Below, one piece after another: positions 54,999 through 63,767 of a stretch of DNA of 64,000 bases. Numbering within the stretch: position 1 is the first letter of the stretch; each line of letters begins with the position of its first letter. The notes beneath the pieces were generated by a model, which was given only the letters and a program-made list of their open reading frames with translations, was not told the DNA's origin and searched no databases. The stretch is from the NCBI RefSeq assembly GCF_002005225.1, contig NZ_CP019724.1, positions 8,164,001-8,228,000 on the forward strand. The letters are read 5' to 3'. The position numbers and the translations under genes were made by a program. This DNA is from Streptomyces pactum (GTDB lineage: Bacteria > Actinomycetota > Actinomycetes > Streptomycetales > Streptomycetaceae).

Positions 54999-55910
54999 TC
55001 AGGCCGCCTGGAAGGAACGTCGGGACAGGCCGAGACCGTAACCGTCGAGGGTCGTCAGCACCGGTCCGGTGGGGTCGGTGGCCGCGCCGAGAGTGACGAA
55101 CAGGGGAGTGAAGTGCTCCACGGTCGGATGGGCGTAGGGCATGCCCGGGGCGGCGGAGCGGAAGCGGGCGAGTTCGCTGACGTCACCGCGGGCCAGCGCG
55201 TCGGCGGCCCACGCGTCGAAGTCGGCGGACCAGCCGGGCGCCTTGTTCTCCCGGACCATCTCCTGGGTGATGAACGGCAGGCCGTGGGTCATGTGGCCCG
55301 AGCCGATCACCAGCACGCCCTGCTCCCGCAGGGGCCGCAGTCGCGCGCCGATGGCCAGCAGCCGGTCGGGGTCCTCGGTGGGCAGGCTCAGTTGCAGGAC
55401 CGGGATGTCCGCGTTCGGGTACATGATCTTCAGGGGCACCCAGGCGCCGTGGTCCAGTCCGCGGCGGGCGTGCTGATGCACCCGCTCGGTGCCCGGCATG
55501 AGCCCCGTCACCTGCCGGGCCAGCTCGCCGGCGTCAGGGGTGTCGTAGCGGAAGGTGTGGTACAGCGCGTCGAAGCCGCCGAAGTCGTAGACGAGTTCGT
55601 CCGGCCGGGCGGCGCTCAACGACAACGGCGCGGACTCCCAGTGTGCGGAGACGATCAGAATGGCCTTCGGCTTGGGCAGGGAGCGGGCCCAGTCGTGCAG
55701 TGGGGTCAGCCACTCGGAGCTCTCGAAGGGCATGGGGCCGCCGCCGTGCGAGAGGTAGAGGCTGGGCAGGGCGCCGTCCTGGGGTGACCAGAGGCGGTGC
55801 GGTTCGGCGGCTTCGAGCGCGGTGGCGTGCCGCAGATGCGCGGCGAAGGGGTGCGACGCCGGAATGCGGGCGTCGGCGGTGGCGGTCGTGGTGGAACCTG
55901 AGCTGGTCAT
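54999..55910 (-). CDS. DODA-type extradiol ring-cleavage dioxygenase
   Basis: A 303-residue class III extradiol dioxygenase of the 4,5-DOPA/LigB-like group: SLYLSHGGGPMP near the start, LIVSAHWESAPLSL with metal His, RRGLDHGAWVPLKIMYPNAD, VLVIGSGHMTHGLPF and YAHPTVEHFTPLFVTLGAA. These His residues bind the non-haem metal. The natural substrate is unknown. GAGGAG precedes ATG 55910. Upstream lies a gutted oxidoreductase and a second MarR gene. Confidence 0.91.
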   Translation of the reverse strand: MTSSGSTTTATADARIPASHPFAAHLRHATALEAAEPHRLWSPQDGALPSLYLSHGGGPMPFESSEWLTPLHDWARSLPKPKAILIVSAHWESAPLSLSAARPDELVYDFGGFDALYHTFRYDTPDAGELARQVTGLMPGTERVHQHARRGLDHGAWVPLKIMYPNADIPVLQLSLPTEDPDRLLAIGARLRPLREQGVLVIGSGHMTHGLPFITQEMVRENKAPGWSADFDAWAADALARGDVSELARFRSAAPGMPYAHPTVEHFTPLFVTLGAATDPTGPVLTTLDGYGLGLSRRSFQAA

Positions 55911-56079
55911 GCGGACTCCTCGGTCGGGACTGCGGGCGACTGGTCAGGCACTCACTGGCCGGGTGGACCGGCGGCCGGTGAGCAGGTGGTCGAGGCTGAG
56001 ACGCCCGGCACCGATGGCGGTGGATCCGTCGGGCAGCCGCGCCGTGTGAGTCTTCGGACGGCCGGTCGCCAGGTGACGA

Positions 56080-56280
56080 CGGAGAGCCCGCCGGTCCAGC
56101 CGACCTTCTCGTCGGCCGGGTGGGTGAGCTGGAGGAAGCCGAACGTCTCCGGCTCCCGGGCCCGGCCCAGCGAACCGGCTTCGACGGAGCCCAGACCGGG
56201 CACGGTGACGACGCCGGCCGGCCATACCGGTGATGGCCGACCCCGTGGTGCCGGCGCCGATGGTGCTCACGTGTGCCACG
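56080..56280 (-). pseudogene. Gutted NAD(P)-dependent oxidoreductase
   Basis: A good start remains: AGGAGC then GTG 56280, giving MAHVSTIGAGTTGSAITGMA with a Rossmann GxGxxG. This passes by frameshift straight into VVTVPGLGSVEAGSLGRARE then FGFLQLTHPADEKVGWTGGL, which resembles the C-terminus of F420-reductase-like NADPH-dependent oxidoreductases. The central 120 or so residues are deleted. Debris of uncertain origin continues to about 55950. Confidence 0.65.
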
Positions 56281-56298
56281 ACGGTGCTCCTGTCCGAT

Positions 56299-56357
56299 AA
56301 TGGTTGTAGCGACAACTGACCGGTGTCGGATTCAGCAAACTTGTCGCTACAACCATT
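56299..56357. promoter_or_regulatory. Paired 17-bp inverted operators between MarR gene and its former target
   Basis: AATGGTTGTAGCGACAA (56299-56315) and its exact complement (56341-56357) flank a 25-bp spacer. Each arm contains a TTGT-N4-ACAA dyad, the usual shape of a MarR operator. One arm overlaps the leader of the broken oxidoreductase and the other lies 19 bp before the MarR start. Confidence 0.8.
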
Positions 56358-56375
56358 CCGGATGGAGATGTGACC

Positions 56376-56891
56376 GTGGACACACCTGGGCTCGACCGTC
56401 GCGAGCTACGCGCCTGGATACGTCTTCGCGCGGTGCTGGAGCTGCTGCCGGGCGTGCTCGACGCACAGCTCCGCAATGACGCCCACCTGACGGAGTTCGA
56501 GTACTACACCCTGGCGATGCTCTCCGAGGCGCCCGACCGCACGTTGCGCATGACGGCCCTGGCCCAGCAGACCAACGCCACCCTGCCTCGGCTCTCGCAC
56601 GTGGTGGCGCGACTGGAGAAGCGCGGCCTGGTGGAACGCTTTCCCTGCCCGGAGGACCGCCGGGCGACCAATGCCCGACTCACCGATGCCGGGTGGGCCG
56701 AAGTGCGGCATGCGGCGCCCGGCCATGTCGCCACCGTCCGCCGCCACGTCATCGACGCGCTCACCGACGAGCAGGTCGACCAGCTCACGGTCATCGGTGA
56801 CGCCATCCTGGCCGCACTGGACGCGTCGGGAAGGATGGCCGCCGTCTATACCCGCTACGACGAAGCGCCCGATACCGAGCCGGGTGTCTAG
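56376..56891 (+). CDS. MarR-family regulator
   Basis: A 171-residue protein: dimerisation helix AWIRLRAVLELLPGVLDAQL, winged helix FEYYTLAMLSEAPDRTLRMT, recognition helix NATLPRLSHVVARLEKRGLV and wing RFPCPEDRRATNARLTDAG. GTG 56376 has GGAG 8 nt upstream; an earlier GTG at 56370 is too close to it. It probably represses itself and the divergent, now destroyed oxidoreductase through the paired operators. Confidence 0.9.
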   Translation: MDTPGLDRRELRAWIRLRAVLELLPGVLDAQLRNDAHLTEFEYYTLAMLSEAPDRTLRMTALAQQTNATLPRLSHVVARLEKRGLVERFPCPEDRRATNARLTDAGWAEVRHAAPGHVATVRRHVIDALTDEQVDQLTVIGDAILAALDASGRMAAVYTRYDEAPDTEPGV

Positions 56892-56963
56892 GCGGTCAGT
56901 GGCGGCCGTGCGGCCAGCAGCAGGGCCGCCGCGCTCAGTTGAAGGGACAGTCGAATGACGTCT

Positions 56964-57779
56964 CTACTGCCCGGCGGCGCAGTCGGTGCCGTCCCCGCCC
57001 GGGCCCGCGGTCCCCTGTCCCAGGCCCCGGCGGATCGCGATCTCCACGGGTGAGTACGCGCCGTCGGCCCGCTCCAGTTCGTACGGCACAGCCGGCATCA
57101 GCGGCGGCTGGGCCATGAAGCGCGGTCGCGCCCCGTGGTGCGGTTGCGCCGAGTGCACCAGGAACGGATGGCACAGGAAGACGTCGCCCGGGGAACCGGT
57201 GGCGAGGGCGAGTGGACGGTGGTCGGACGCCGCCACCAGATCGAGGGCGAGGGCCAGCCCGCTCGCCCCGTCCTCTCCGTACTTCGCCAGTACCTTCGGC
57301 ACGTCGAGGTGTGAGCCGACCCGGATCCGGGTCGGGGCGTCCTCCTCACCGACCTCGCTGAACAGGAACAGCATCAACAGCGCCCGGCCCCGGGAGCGCA
57401 GATTCGTGAAGTACCAGCTCTCGCCCTCCGGAAGGTAACTCCCCTCGACGTGCCATCCGGCGTCGTCCGGCTCCTCCTCGTGCGGAAAGCGAAGCGGGAA
57501 CGTGCCCAGCGAGTAGCGCGGCTCCCAGCGGCCCGCACCGACGAGCAGGTCGTACGCACGGTGCAGGGCGGGGGAGTTGGGTGCGGCGGCGAACGGCCCC
57601 TGGGCCATCCCGGCCACCCAGTGCACGGGCCGCGTCCACGTCGCCACATCGTCCGGGGCGCAGTCCGTCTCCCGCCACAGCAGCCGCGCACAGTCCGCGG
57701 CCACCCGCGGCGCGACGGCGCCCTCCAACTTCACGAAGCCGTCATGGAGGAAGCGGGATACCAAGGTCGTGTCATCCAT
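56964..57779 (-). CDS. Phytanoyl-CoA dioxygenase-like (PhyH) oxygenase
   Basis: A 271-residue double-stranded beta-helix protein: FLHDGFVKLEGAVAPRVAAD at the start, metal-site segment DDAGWHVEGSYLP, RIRVGSHLDVPKVL, and the distal His/Arg block FLCHPFLVHSAQPHHGARPR. This matches non-haem Fe(II)/2-oxoglutarate oxygenases of the PhyH family, although the proximal HxD appears as HVE. The substrate is unknown. The start is ATG 57779. Confidence 0.86.
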   Translation of the reverse strand: MDDTTLVSRFLHDGFVKLEGAVAPRVAADCARLLWRETDCAPDDVATWTRPVHWVAGMAQGPFAAAPNSPALHRAYDLLVGAGRWEPRYSLGTFPLRFPHEEEPDDAGWHVEGSYLPEGESWYFTNLRSRGRALLMLFLFSEVGEEDAPTRIRVGSHLDVPKVLAKYGEDGASGLALALDLVAASDHRPLALATGSPGDVFLCHPFLVHSAQPHHGARPRFMAQPPLMPAVPYELERADGAYSPVEIAIRRGLGQGTAGPGGDGTDCAAGQ

Positions 57780-57933
57780 GTCCCCATCGTGCGGCGCTGT
57801 CCCTCCCGATCACCCGACGTTCTCCGCACCGCCATTGTCGTGCGCCAGCCGAGGCCCTTCTCGGACTGCGGGAGGGGGCGCCCCGAGGCATGGCATCGGT
57901 CCCGAAGAACTGCCTCAGGCTGTCGACCGCCCC

Positions 57934-58893
57934 TCATCCTGCCGGGTGCGGAGCACCGGCCCGGCGGACGGGATGGCCGTCGGGGCCGTCCGTGAGCCAG
58001 GAGCCGTCGCCCAGGGGCACCAGGTCGTACGGGTTGGTCACCTCGACGGCGATCTCACCACTGAGCGTGCCCGTGCGCACGTCGACCAGGTGGTGGCGGA
58101 ACCACTCCTCCTCGTCATGGCCCTCACCGCCCAGGGTGACGACGGCCGTGTCCGGGGTCAGGTAACCGCCGCTCCATTCCACGAAGGTCTCCTCGGGGTC
58201 GTACCCGAAGGCCTCGACGGGCAGGGTGAAGAGCATGTTCCCGCTGGGGTGGTCGTGGAAGCCGACGTCCGCCTGTCCGTGGTCGACGGTCATGAACTGC
58301 CGCCCGTCCGGCGCCAGGTCGATCAGGCAGCGGTCCCACCACGGGTAGGTCATGAATTCCGGCTCGCGGTCGGCCCGGAGTCTGCCCCTGAGAATGACGG
58401 ATCCGTCCTGGCCCTCACCGATGTCGAGGTAGAAACCGCCGTCGACGGGGTGCACGTGGTGGCCGGCGCCGTGCCCGGCCGTCTCCAGCTCCCGGCGGGC
58501 AAGGACCGCCCCGCTGTCGGCATCGTGCACGACCCACTGATCTGCGCCCCCGCGCCCCGCCATCGCGTCCGGCCGGTAGACCCACACGGTCCGGTCGTCC
58601 AGGGAAAGCGCACAGCCAGGACGGTGGCCATGGAGCCGGTCGGAGTGCGGCTCGAAGGCCGACGCCCAGACCACGTCACCGGCGCGGGTGAGGCAGACCA
58701 CGCCGCCGAGGGTCGTGTACACGACTCGCTCAAGATCAGTCCGGACCGCCGACTCCGCGACCTCGTCGCCGGGCCGCGGCCGGAACACCGCTGCGGGCTC
58801 CAGCGTGCCGAGGGCGCCGGAGTCCACCACGTACGCGTAGATCGCCCCGTCACGGTGGCGCGTGATCACCTTCGAAGGCCGCACAGGAACCAT
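57934..58893 (-). CDS. Propeller-like hypothetical protein
   Basis: The 319-residue product consists of repeating beta-strand units rich in Asp/Gly/Trp (GAIYAYVVDSG, VVCLTRAGDVVWA, WVVHDADSGAVLA, HHLVDVRTGTLSG), suggestive of a PQQ/WD-type beta-propeller with six or seven blades. No signal peptide or catalytic motif is visible. TAGCCT lies 6 nt before ATG 58893, so it is leaderless. Confidence 0.75.
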   Translation of the reverse strand: MVPVRPSKVITRHRDGAIYAYVVDSGALGTLEPAAVFRPRPGDEVAESAVRTDLERVVYTTLGGVVCLTRAGDVVWASAFEPHSDRLHGHRPGCALSLDDRTVWVYRPDAMAGRGGADQWVVHDADSGAVLARRELETAGHGAGHHVHPVDGGFYLDIGEGQDGSVILRGRLRADREPEFMTYPWWDRCLIDLAPDGRQFMTVDHGQADVGFHDHPSGNMLFTLPVEAFGYDPEETFVEWSGGYLTPDTAVVTLGGEGHDEEEWFRHHLVDVRTGTLSGEIAVEVTNPYDLVPLGDGSWLTDGPDGHPVRRAGAPHPAG

Positions 58894-59050
58894 GCGCCGA
58901 GGCTAACGCCCAGCTCAGGCCGGCCGACAGCCGGGCTCGATCTGCCCGATCCACCAGACGACCGCTCCTTGTGGGACTGTGCCGCGCCTTCAGCCGAAGC
59001 CGTGAGCGGCGCGGCGCTCGGCACAGCGCGGAGCCGTCACGCGGACGGGT

Positions 59051-60283
59051 TCAGCTCAGCAGCGGATTCCCCCGGAGGTTCGCGTCCCCGCACGGCCAGG
59101 GGCTCTCGGCCAGGGGACCCAACGGGGTGCGGAAGACCAAGACTTCGCTGTCCAAGGACACGGCGACACTGCCCTCGCTCAGCAGCAGTGCACGGCCTAT
59201 GACCGCTCGGCTGTCGTCCATCGCGAACAGTTCGTGTTCGGCCAGGTCCGCGTCCACGGCGAGCAGCTTGCCGTCTCGCCAGAACACGGTGGTCCCCTCG
59301 CGGTCCATCGCGGGGTAGGACGTGTGGTAGCCCGTCAGCGTCGGCCCGTCCACCAGGGTGTCGCCCGGAGCGAGGCGCCGGAACCGTGACGTCGAAGGCA
59401 GACCGTTCTCGAGCTCCGGACCGCTCACGACGCCGTCGCCGTCGACGAGCATCGCCCCGTGGCTGGCCCACCGCGCGGTCTCGGCGCCGTCTCGACCGAA
59501 GCGGCCTGTCGTGAACGCACCGTAGCCCTGGGAGCCGATCAGGAACTCGCCCGGGCCCGCTATCGCCTTCCGACCCGAGGGAGCGGGAGAGGTGGCCGAG
59601 ATGATTTCGCCGCTGTCCAGGTCGAGGAAGAACGTCCTGCCGATCCCACCCCGTGTGTCGGTGAAGCTGGCCGCGACCCGATCACCCGACACCAGCAGCG
59701 GTTCCCAGGCGTCGACGCCAACCTCCTCCGGGAGCCAAGGACCACGCGGCCGACTCTCCCAACCCGTATGGCGCCCCGTCTCCACCACACCCGCGTACGA
59801 CACCGCCCCGAGCACGATCGGCGTGGACCAGAGGCACTCCCCCTCGCCCGTATAGCGGGCCACGCGGGGCTCCGGCGGAGCAGCTTTCGGGCTTCGCCCT
59901 GCTCGAACCAGTCGGGAAACCCTGGCCCAGGCGATGACGAACCCGTCTTCGAGCAGGACGAAGGAGCCGATCTCCTCTTCGGGACCGCACTTCGGGCGGG
60001 CGGTAGGACCGGTGGATCCGTCGGGCAGGATCCCCTCCAAGAGCCGTCCGTCGCGATCCGGGTAGGCGAGCCACAGCGTCCCGTCCGCGGACAGGCGGCT
60101 CCGCGGCCTGCCCGCCCCTGGATACGTCCGGCGCCACTCCGCCGTGCCCGAAAGACCGGTCATCGTCACGACCGTCTCCAGTGGATTCGTACCGTAACTG
60201 GTCACATGCAGCGGCCCGGACGGATCGGACGTGGCCACGGCCCAGACCTGGCCCGGCACGGTGAAACGTGATGCGAGGGTCAT
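59051..60283 (-). CDS. Propeller-like hypothetical protein
   Basis: A 410-residue protein with repeated strand motifs such as SRFTVPGQVWAVATSDPSG, SADGTLWLAYPDRDGRLLEG, TFFLDLDSGEIIS, GTTVFWRDGKLLAVDADL. It resembles its neighbour at 57934 in type though not in detail. Both look like cytosolic beta-propellers without enzymatic motifs. ATG 60283 is preferred to upstream frames because CAGGAT is 8 nt upstream (leaderless style). Confidence 0.75.
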   Translation of the reverse strand: MTLASRFTVPGQVWAVATSDPSGPLHVTSYGTNPLETVVTMTGLSGTAEWRRTYPGAGRPRSRLSADGTLWLAYPDRDGRLLEGILPDGSTGPTARPKCGPEEEIGSFVLLEDGFVIAWARVSRLVRAGRSPKAAPPEPRVARYTGEGECLWSTPIVLGAVSYAGVVETGRHTGWESRPRGPWLPEEVGVDAWEPLLVSGDRVAASFTDTRGGIGRTFFLDLDSGEIISATSPAPSGRKAIAGPGEFLIGSQGYGAFTTGRFGRDGAETARWASHGAMLVDGDGVVSGPELENGLPSTSRFRRLAPGDTLVDGPTLTGYHTSYPAMDREGTTVFWRDGKLLAVDADLAEHELFAMDDSRAVIGRALLLSEGSVAVSLDSEVLVFRTPLGPLAESPWPCGDANLRGNPLLS

Positions 60284-60412
60284 GCGTCCGCATCCTGCCG
60301 CACGCGCAGCCGTGTCCACGGCGAAGTGATCAGACGAAACACCACACCCCTTCGGGCCGCCTACGGCGCTCATCCCGGCGCACTGGCCGCCCGGCGACGC
60401 TTGATCACGGGG

Positions 60413-60823
60413 TTACATCGTGACCTGCCACGAGCGGTCCGCCTCAGCGCGAGCCACTTCGGCGTCGTACTGGGCGGTGTCGAAGTGGAATTCCGGCGGC
60501 GGGGGCGCGGGGGTGTGCGGGACTTCCCACGGCACCTCCCAGTCCGACCACTGCACGACATCGCCGAACCGCCGCACGACGACGGTCAGGAAACCGCAGC
60601 AACCGCCGGTGCACTCCGGTTCGCCCAGTTCCAGGCGGCGCGCCTCGTCAGTCGCCCGCAGGAGGCTGGGCCGGCCGACAGGCAGTACATCGGCAGCGAA
60701 CGGCCCACGGCCCCCTTCATGGACCGCCCCTTCGACCACGTCCTCGCCGTTGACCCAGAACCGCAACTGAGCGGCGAAGCGGGGGCCCGGCGGCACCACC
60801 CTGATCTCCAGACGATCGAACAT
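60413..60823 (-). CDS. Hypothetical protein
   Basis: A 136-residue protein, MFDRLEIRVVPPGPRFAAQL, with RFWVNGEDVVEGAVHEGGRG, a Cys-rich PECTGGCCGFLTVVVRR and a proline-rich tract before the C-terminal helix. The paired cysteines could bind metal. TAGAGT 6 nt before the ATG indicates a leaderless message. I recognise no family function. It lies just upstream, on the same strand, of the two propeller-like genes. Confidence 0.74.
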   Translation of the reverse strand: MFDRLEIRVVPPGPRFAAQLRFWVNGEDVVEGAVHEGGRGPFAADVLPVGRPSLLRATDEARRLELGEPECTGGCCGFLTVVVRRFGDVVQWSDWEVPWEVPHTPAPPPPEFHFDTAQYDAEVARAEADRSWQVTM

Positions 60824-61028
60824 CAGACCACTCTATGGGGTGCGCCTGTGGAAGTCGGCGCGCTCGCCCGGCCCTGGAACGGGTGGAACGCGGTGCCGAC
60901 GCCGCGATCGGTCCGGTTTTCCGGTAGCCCTTTGGACCGGGACACCGGACCGCTCTGTACCTACGGTGGAGCCGTTCCTGCCAGAGACCGCATGTCATGG
61001 ACGTGTGCGGAAGATTGAGGTGACACCG

Positions 61029-62003
61029 ATGCTCCGACGTCGTGTCGGGGGGCCGTCAGGCCCCGTTGTCAGCACCCTGTGCCTGGGCGCCCTGCCCTTC
61101 GGCACCACCGTGGACGAGAAGACGTCCTTCGCCATTCTCGACCGGTTCGTCGAGGCCGGAGGCAATCTCGTCGACACCGCCGACAATTACGCGTTCTGGG
61201 CCCCCGGCGGGACCGGGGACGAGAGCGAGAGCACCATCGGCCGCTGGCTGGCGAGCCGTCGCCGGTACGACGAGGTGGCGATCTCCACCAAGGTGGGAGC
61301 CCGGCCCACCATCCCCGGCAGCGGCCTGGAGACGGCCGAGGGACTGTCGGCACCGGTGATACGCAAGGCCGCGGAAGCCAGCCTGCGACGCCTGGGCACG
61401 GACCACATCGACGTGTACTGGACGCACATCGAGGACCGGTCCGTTCCCCTGGAAGAGTCGCTCGGCGCTCTCGAGGACCTGGTCGGCGGCGGCAAAGCGA
61501 GGGTACTCGGCTGCTCCAACCACGCCACCTGGCGGACCGAGCGGGCCCGCGCGACGGCCCGGGCCAACGGCTGGACGGGGTACACCTGTGTCCAGCAGCG
61601 CTACTCCTACCTCCAGCCGCGCTTCGACGTCGGGCTGCCGGAGAGCGGACACGTCCATGTGACCGCCGAACTCCTCGACTACGTACGCAGTGAGCCGGAC
61701 CTGACGCTGATGGCCTACTCTTCACTGCTCTCGGGCGCGTACACACGTCCGGACAAGTCCCTGCCGACCGCCTACGACCACCCCGGCACCAGGCAACGCC
61801 TGACCGCTCTGCGGGAGGTGGCCGCCGAGCTCGGTGCAACGGCCAACCAGGTGGTGCTGGCCTGGCTGCTCGGGGGTGACCCGCCGGTGATCCCGATCGT
61901 GGGGGTGAGCTCCGTCGAGCAGTTGAACGAGGTGCTGGGCGCCGTCGAGCTGGAGCTGCCCGGCGAGCTCAGGGCGCGGCTCGACCTCGCCGCACAGGGC
62001 TGA
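61029..62003 (+). CDS. Aldo/keto reductase
   Basis: A 324-residue (alpha/beta)8-barrel AKR with LCLGALPFGTTVDE, catalytic Asp and Tyr in NLVDTADNYAFW, Lys in VAISTKVGAR, DVYWTHIEDRSVPLEESLGA and the NADPH-site block VIPIVGVSSVEQLNEVL. The start at ATG 61029 has GAGGTG upstream. It is convergent with the PdxR-type gene (17-bp gap). The substrate is unknown. Confidence 0.92.
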   Translation: MLRRRVGGPSGPVVSTLCLGALPFGTTVDEKTSFAILDRFVEAGGNLVDTADNYAFWAPGGTGDESESTIGRWLASRRRYDEVAISTKVGARPTIPGSGLETAEGLSAPVIRKAAEASLRRLGTDHIDVYWTHIEDRSVPLEESLGALEDLVGGGKARVLGCSNHATWRTERARATARANGWTGYTCVQQRYSYLQPRFDVGLPESGHVHVTAELLDYVRSEPDLTLMAYSSLLSGAYTRPDKSLPTAYDHPGTRQRLTALREVAAELGATANQVVLAWLLGGDPPVIPIVGVSSVEQLNEVLGAVELELPGELRARLDLAAQG

Positions 62004-62020
62004 GGGCCGCACGTCGCCCG

Positions 62021-63484
62021 TCAGCCCGCCCGCTCCCCGGTCCTCCCGTCGTCGATGCCAGACCGGTCGCGGAGCCGGGCCGCGTCGATGGCCCGTGCCA
62101 GGCGCCGCACGGCGCCGGGCACGGCCTGATCGGCCAGATTGCCGTACCCGAGGACCAGCTTCGAGCCGGCGGCGTCCGCGGCCCGCACCATGCGGTAGTC
62201 GTCGAGATCCGCCAGCCGCACCTCCCGCCGTGCCGCCTCCTCGACGACGGCGGGAGCCGAGCAGTCCGTCAGAGACAGCAGCAGATGGAAACCGGCTGCC
62301 GCGCCGGACACCGGAAACCCGGGCAGCGACGTCGCGAGTTCGTCCAGGAGGTGGTCGCGTCGCCGTTTGTAGCGCAGCCGTGACGCCCGCAGATAACGGT
62401 CGTAGGCCCCGCGGGCCAGGAACCGGGCGAACGCCTCCTGGTCGATGACGGGCGGAGGCATGCCCCCGACGTGTTCCGCGCCCAGGGCGTCCGCCCAGCG
62501 CGGCGGGGCCACCGCCCAACCGATCCGCAAGGCCGGCGAGAGCGTCTTGCTGACCGACCCCATCAGCACGACGTGCTCCGGAGCCATGCCCTGGAGGGCG
62601 CCCACGGGGTGGCGGTCGTAGCGGAACTCGGCGTCGTAGTCGTCCTCCAGCACCAGGCCGTCGACCTCCCGGGCCCAGGCAACCAGATCGGCGCGGCGGG
62701 CCGGGGCGAGGACCACACCGGTCGGGAACTGGTGAGCCGGAGCGACGATCACCGACCGGACCTGCGACGCACGCCGCAGCAGGTCCACCCGCAGGCCGTC
62801 GCCGTCCACGGGAACCGGGACGGGCACCAGACCCGCCGCCCTGACCGCGGAGCCCAGCCGCGACCAGCCAGGGTCCTCCACAGCCATATGCGTGTGACCA
62901 TCAGCCCGCAGGGCGCGGCACAGCCTGAGCACCGCGTCCAGCGTGCCGGCGCAGACGACGAGCTGCCGGGCGTCCAGTGAGGCGCCGCGCCCCCGCACGA
63001 GGTACGCCGCGAGCCGTTGCCGGAGCCGGGCGTGACCGGCCGCGTCGGGGTATCCCAGCTCGCCCCATGTCAGTGCGCCGGTGGCCTCCCGCACCGCGTC
63101 GGCCCACCGTCTGCGGGGAAACGCCCGCAGGTCGGGCACGCCGGGCAGCATGTCGAACGCCGGCTCCCACCGCGTTACGGCGTCGGTCCCGCTCGTCGCC
63201 GGAGCGGGGGCGGCCTGTGCCCGGACCCTGGTGGCCGAGCCGCTGCGCGCCTCCAGGTACCCCTCGGCCACGAGCTGCGCGTACGCCTCCGTCACGACCC
63301 AGCGTGAGCAGCCCAGCTCCGCCGCGAGTGTCCTGCTCGGCGGCAGGGCGCTGCCGGAGGCGATACGCCCGCCGGTCACCGCCGCCCGAAGCGCACGGGT
63401 CAGTCGCACGTGCATCGGGCCCTCCGCCGACCCGCCCAGCTCGAGGAAGGTCCCCCAGGCCGAGTCCGTGCGATCGTCTGCCAC
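62021..63484 (-). CDS. MocR/PdxR-type GntR regulator with aminotransferase domain
   Basis: A 487-residue fusion: N-terminal GntR winged helix (LPPSRTLAAELGCSRWVVTE) and a fold-type I aminotransferase-like domain with LVVCAGTLDAVLRLCRAL, VLEDDYDAEFRYDRHPVGAL and the PLP-Lys in MGSVSKTLSPALRIGW. Such MocR proteins sense PLP or amino-compound signals. The start is GTG 63484, 8 nt after TAGCAT. It is divergent from an isochorismatase-fold gene. Confidence 0.92.
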   Translation of the reverse strand: MADDRTDSAWGTFLELGGSAEGPMHVRLTRALRAAVTGGRIASGSALPPSRTLAAELGCSRWVVTEAYAQLVAEGYLEARSGSATRVRAQAAPAPATSGTDAVTRWEPAFDMLPGVPDLRAFPRRRWADAVREATGALTWGELGYPDAAGHARLRQRLAAYLVRGRGASLDARQLVVCAGTLDAVLRLCRALRADGHTHMAVEDPGWSRLGSAVRAAGLVPVPVPVDGDGLRVDLLRRASQVRSVIVAPAHQFPTGVVLAPARRADLVAWAREVDGLVLEDDYDAEFRYDRHPVGALQGMAPEHVVLMGSVSKTLSPALRIGWAVAPPRWADALGAEHVGGMPPPVIDQEAFARFLARGAYDRYLRASRLRYKRRRDHLLDELATSLPGFPVSGAAAGFHLLLSLTDCSAPAVVEEAARREVRLADLDDYRMVRAADAAGSKLVLGYGNLADQAVPGAVRRLARAIDAARLRDRSGIDDGRTGERAG

Positions 63485-63690
63485 GGCAGCCGATGCTACC
63501 CACTGCTCCGCGATGTTCGAGCCGCGCCCTTCACCGACCCCGTACCGACCGCGCCTCGGGTTCCGTGCCGGCCCGCGGCGTCAGGCGGTGACACGGCGAC
63601 TGCCACGTCAGCCCGCCCCGAGTCCTCGTCGCGACCGCGCCCGGCCGCGCCACCTGTGCGCCGGCGACCATCGCACTATCATGGCCACCA

Positions 63691-63732
63691 CAACGCCTGT
63701 CGTGCACTGAACAACGCCGGTCGTGCGCTGAA
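63691..63732 (+). repeat. Two tandem 21-bp repeats upstream of the hydrolase gene
   Basis: The 21-bp unit CAACGCCTGTCGTGCACTGA(A) at 63691-63711 is repeated at 63712-63732 with two substitutions. A 21-bp period equals two DNA turns, so equivalent sites face the same side of the helix, as expected for direct-repeat operators of MocR-type regulators. The divergent MocR gene makes this plausible. Confidence 0.7.
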
Positions 63733-63767
63733 CACGGTTGCTGGACAAACCAGTTGGATGGGGCCTC

